NCBI RefSeq assembly: GCF_900100345.1
Contig: NZ_FMTT01000006.1
Span: 2,737-66,736, forward strand
Origin: Paenibacillus tianmuensis
GTDB taxonomy: Bacteria > Bacillota > Bacilli > Paenibacillales > NBRC-103111
Direction: 5' to 3'
DNA length: 64,000 bases
Shown here piece after piece: positions 63,786-64,000 of this stretch. The stretch's first letter is position 1. Every line of letters starts with the position of its first letter. Below the pieces are notes generated by a model. That model saw only the letters and a list, made by a program, of their open reading frames with translations. It did no database searches and was not told the DNA's origin. Position numbers and translations under genes: made by a program.

Positions 63786-64000
63786 TCATTTTCTCGATTC
63801 AAAAAACCGCAAAACGATCAGCAAAATCTCGCAAAAAATCTTCCAAATCACAACGGATATCACAAAAGCGACAACGCCGTACAAGACTCCCTTCGGAAGA
63901 TCATTTACCGCCTTGGCCGTGAAAAAGTACCCTTCTTTAACGTTGCCATATAGGTATTCGTCCTATAGATTTCTTCTCCGAATAGGGCGGCTTGATAGGC
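63786..64000 (-). pseudogene. C-terminal end of a membrane-protein gene, apparently frameshifted (partial)
   Basis: Reading the minus strand, residues AYQAALFGEEIYRTNTY enter from the window edge in one frame, while the continuation YGNVKEGYFFTAKAVNDLPK and a hydrophobic segment (GVVAFVISVVIWKIFCEILL) to the stop at 63788-63786 is in another frame. Joining them needs a one-base shift near 63946-63953. Either the gene is broken or the consensus has an error. The product appears to be a membrane protein; no family was recognised. Confidence 0.4.

Noticed and set aside
63710-63922. 70-codon plus-strand frame near the window end
   Set aside because: It is low-complexity and basic (KSRKKSSKSQ), lies opposite the partial membrane-protein gene, and has no ribosome binding site.

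Overview
The window looks like chromosome from an endospore-forming Gram-positive bacterium of the Paenibacillaceae (Paenibacillus/Cohnella type). The evidence is two spore-germinant receptor loci with sigma-G-like promoters, a T-box leader before ileS, a TPP riboswitch, Fur boxes of the Bacillus 7-1-7 type, a BirA-controlled biotin operon, AGGAGG-type ribosome binding sites and moderately high G+C. No rRNA, tRNA, CRISPR array or complete insertion sequence was seen.

Layout. 1-4620 is the lysogeny end of a prophage or integrative element: a repeat-bearing DUF7666-like gene cut by the window edge, small phage genes, an ORF6N antirepressor, divergent XRE regulators, an ImmR/ImmA pair and a tyrosine integrase next to the chromosome. 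4863-8290 is a long (type 2-like) ileS with an isoleucine T-box leader. 8346-12528 holds a SUKH/SMI1 protein, an ankyrin protein, a phosphotransferase, a secreted protein and a Fur-controlled haem monooxygenase. 12586-19133 is a germinant-receptor operon with the order A-C-D-B-B-B. 19371-25930 holds a zinc-ribbon protein and the biotin operon bioA-D-B-F-(BioH-like)-C behind a BirA operator. 26004-30006 holds an MmuP-like permease and an iron-uptake pair (binding protein and AraC regulator), each of the pair with a Fur box. 30077-30730 is a decayed GH8 glycosidase.

30931-42066 is one of the two most interesting parts. A second germinant receptor is split: gerB-gerC at 30931-33257 and gerA at 40399-42018, each with its own near-identical sigma-G-type promoter. 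Between them lies a compact thiazole/oxazole-modified microcin (TOMM) cluster: a 97-residue heterocycloanthracin-like precursor with 21 cysteines, an E1/ThiF-like maturation protein, a YcaO/SagD cyclodehydratase and a SagB dehydrogenase, plus a convergent ctaM-like DUF420 gene.

42144-44795 is thiC-bluB behind a TPP riboswitch. 44859-48881 is a metNIQ methionine-uptake operon divergent from a DszA/NtaA-type flavin monooxygenase. 48991-51614 holds a deoxynucleoside kinase and a PepF-type peptidase. 51986-57605 is the second highlight: a tight six-gene operon matching the uncharacterised STM4011-STM4015 set of Salmonella (LRR protein, ATP-grasp protein, alkaline-phosphatase-superfamily hydrolase and two radical SAM enzymes), ending in an APS-kinase-like gene. 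57828-64000 holds a small unknown gene, fabF divergent from an MmyB-like regulator, peptide deformylase, an XRE regulator with a clear triple half-site operator, a DUF2087 regulator, a secreted stalk-domain protein and the broken end of a membrane-protein gene.

How they fit together: sporulation and germination (two ger loci, possibly the TOMM cluster), cofactor synthesis (biotin, thiamine, dimethylbenzimidazole), sulfur and methionine acquisition, and iron acquisition are the visible themes. Protein families were assigned from motifs and remembered family features only; no database search was run.
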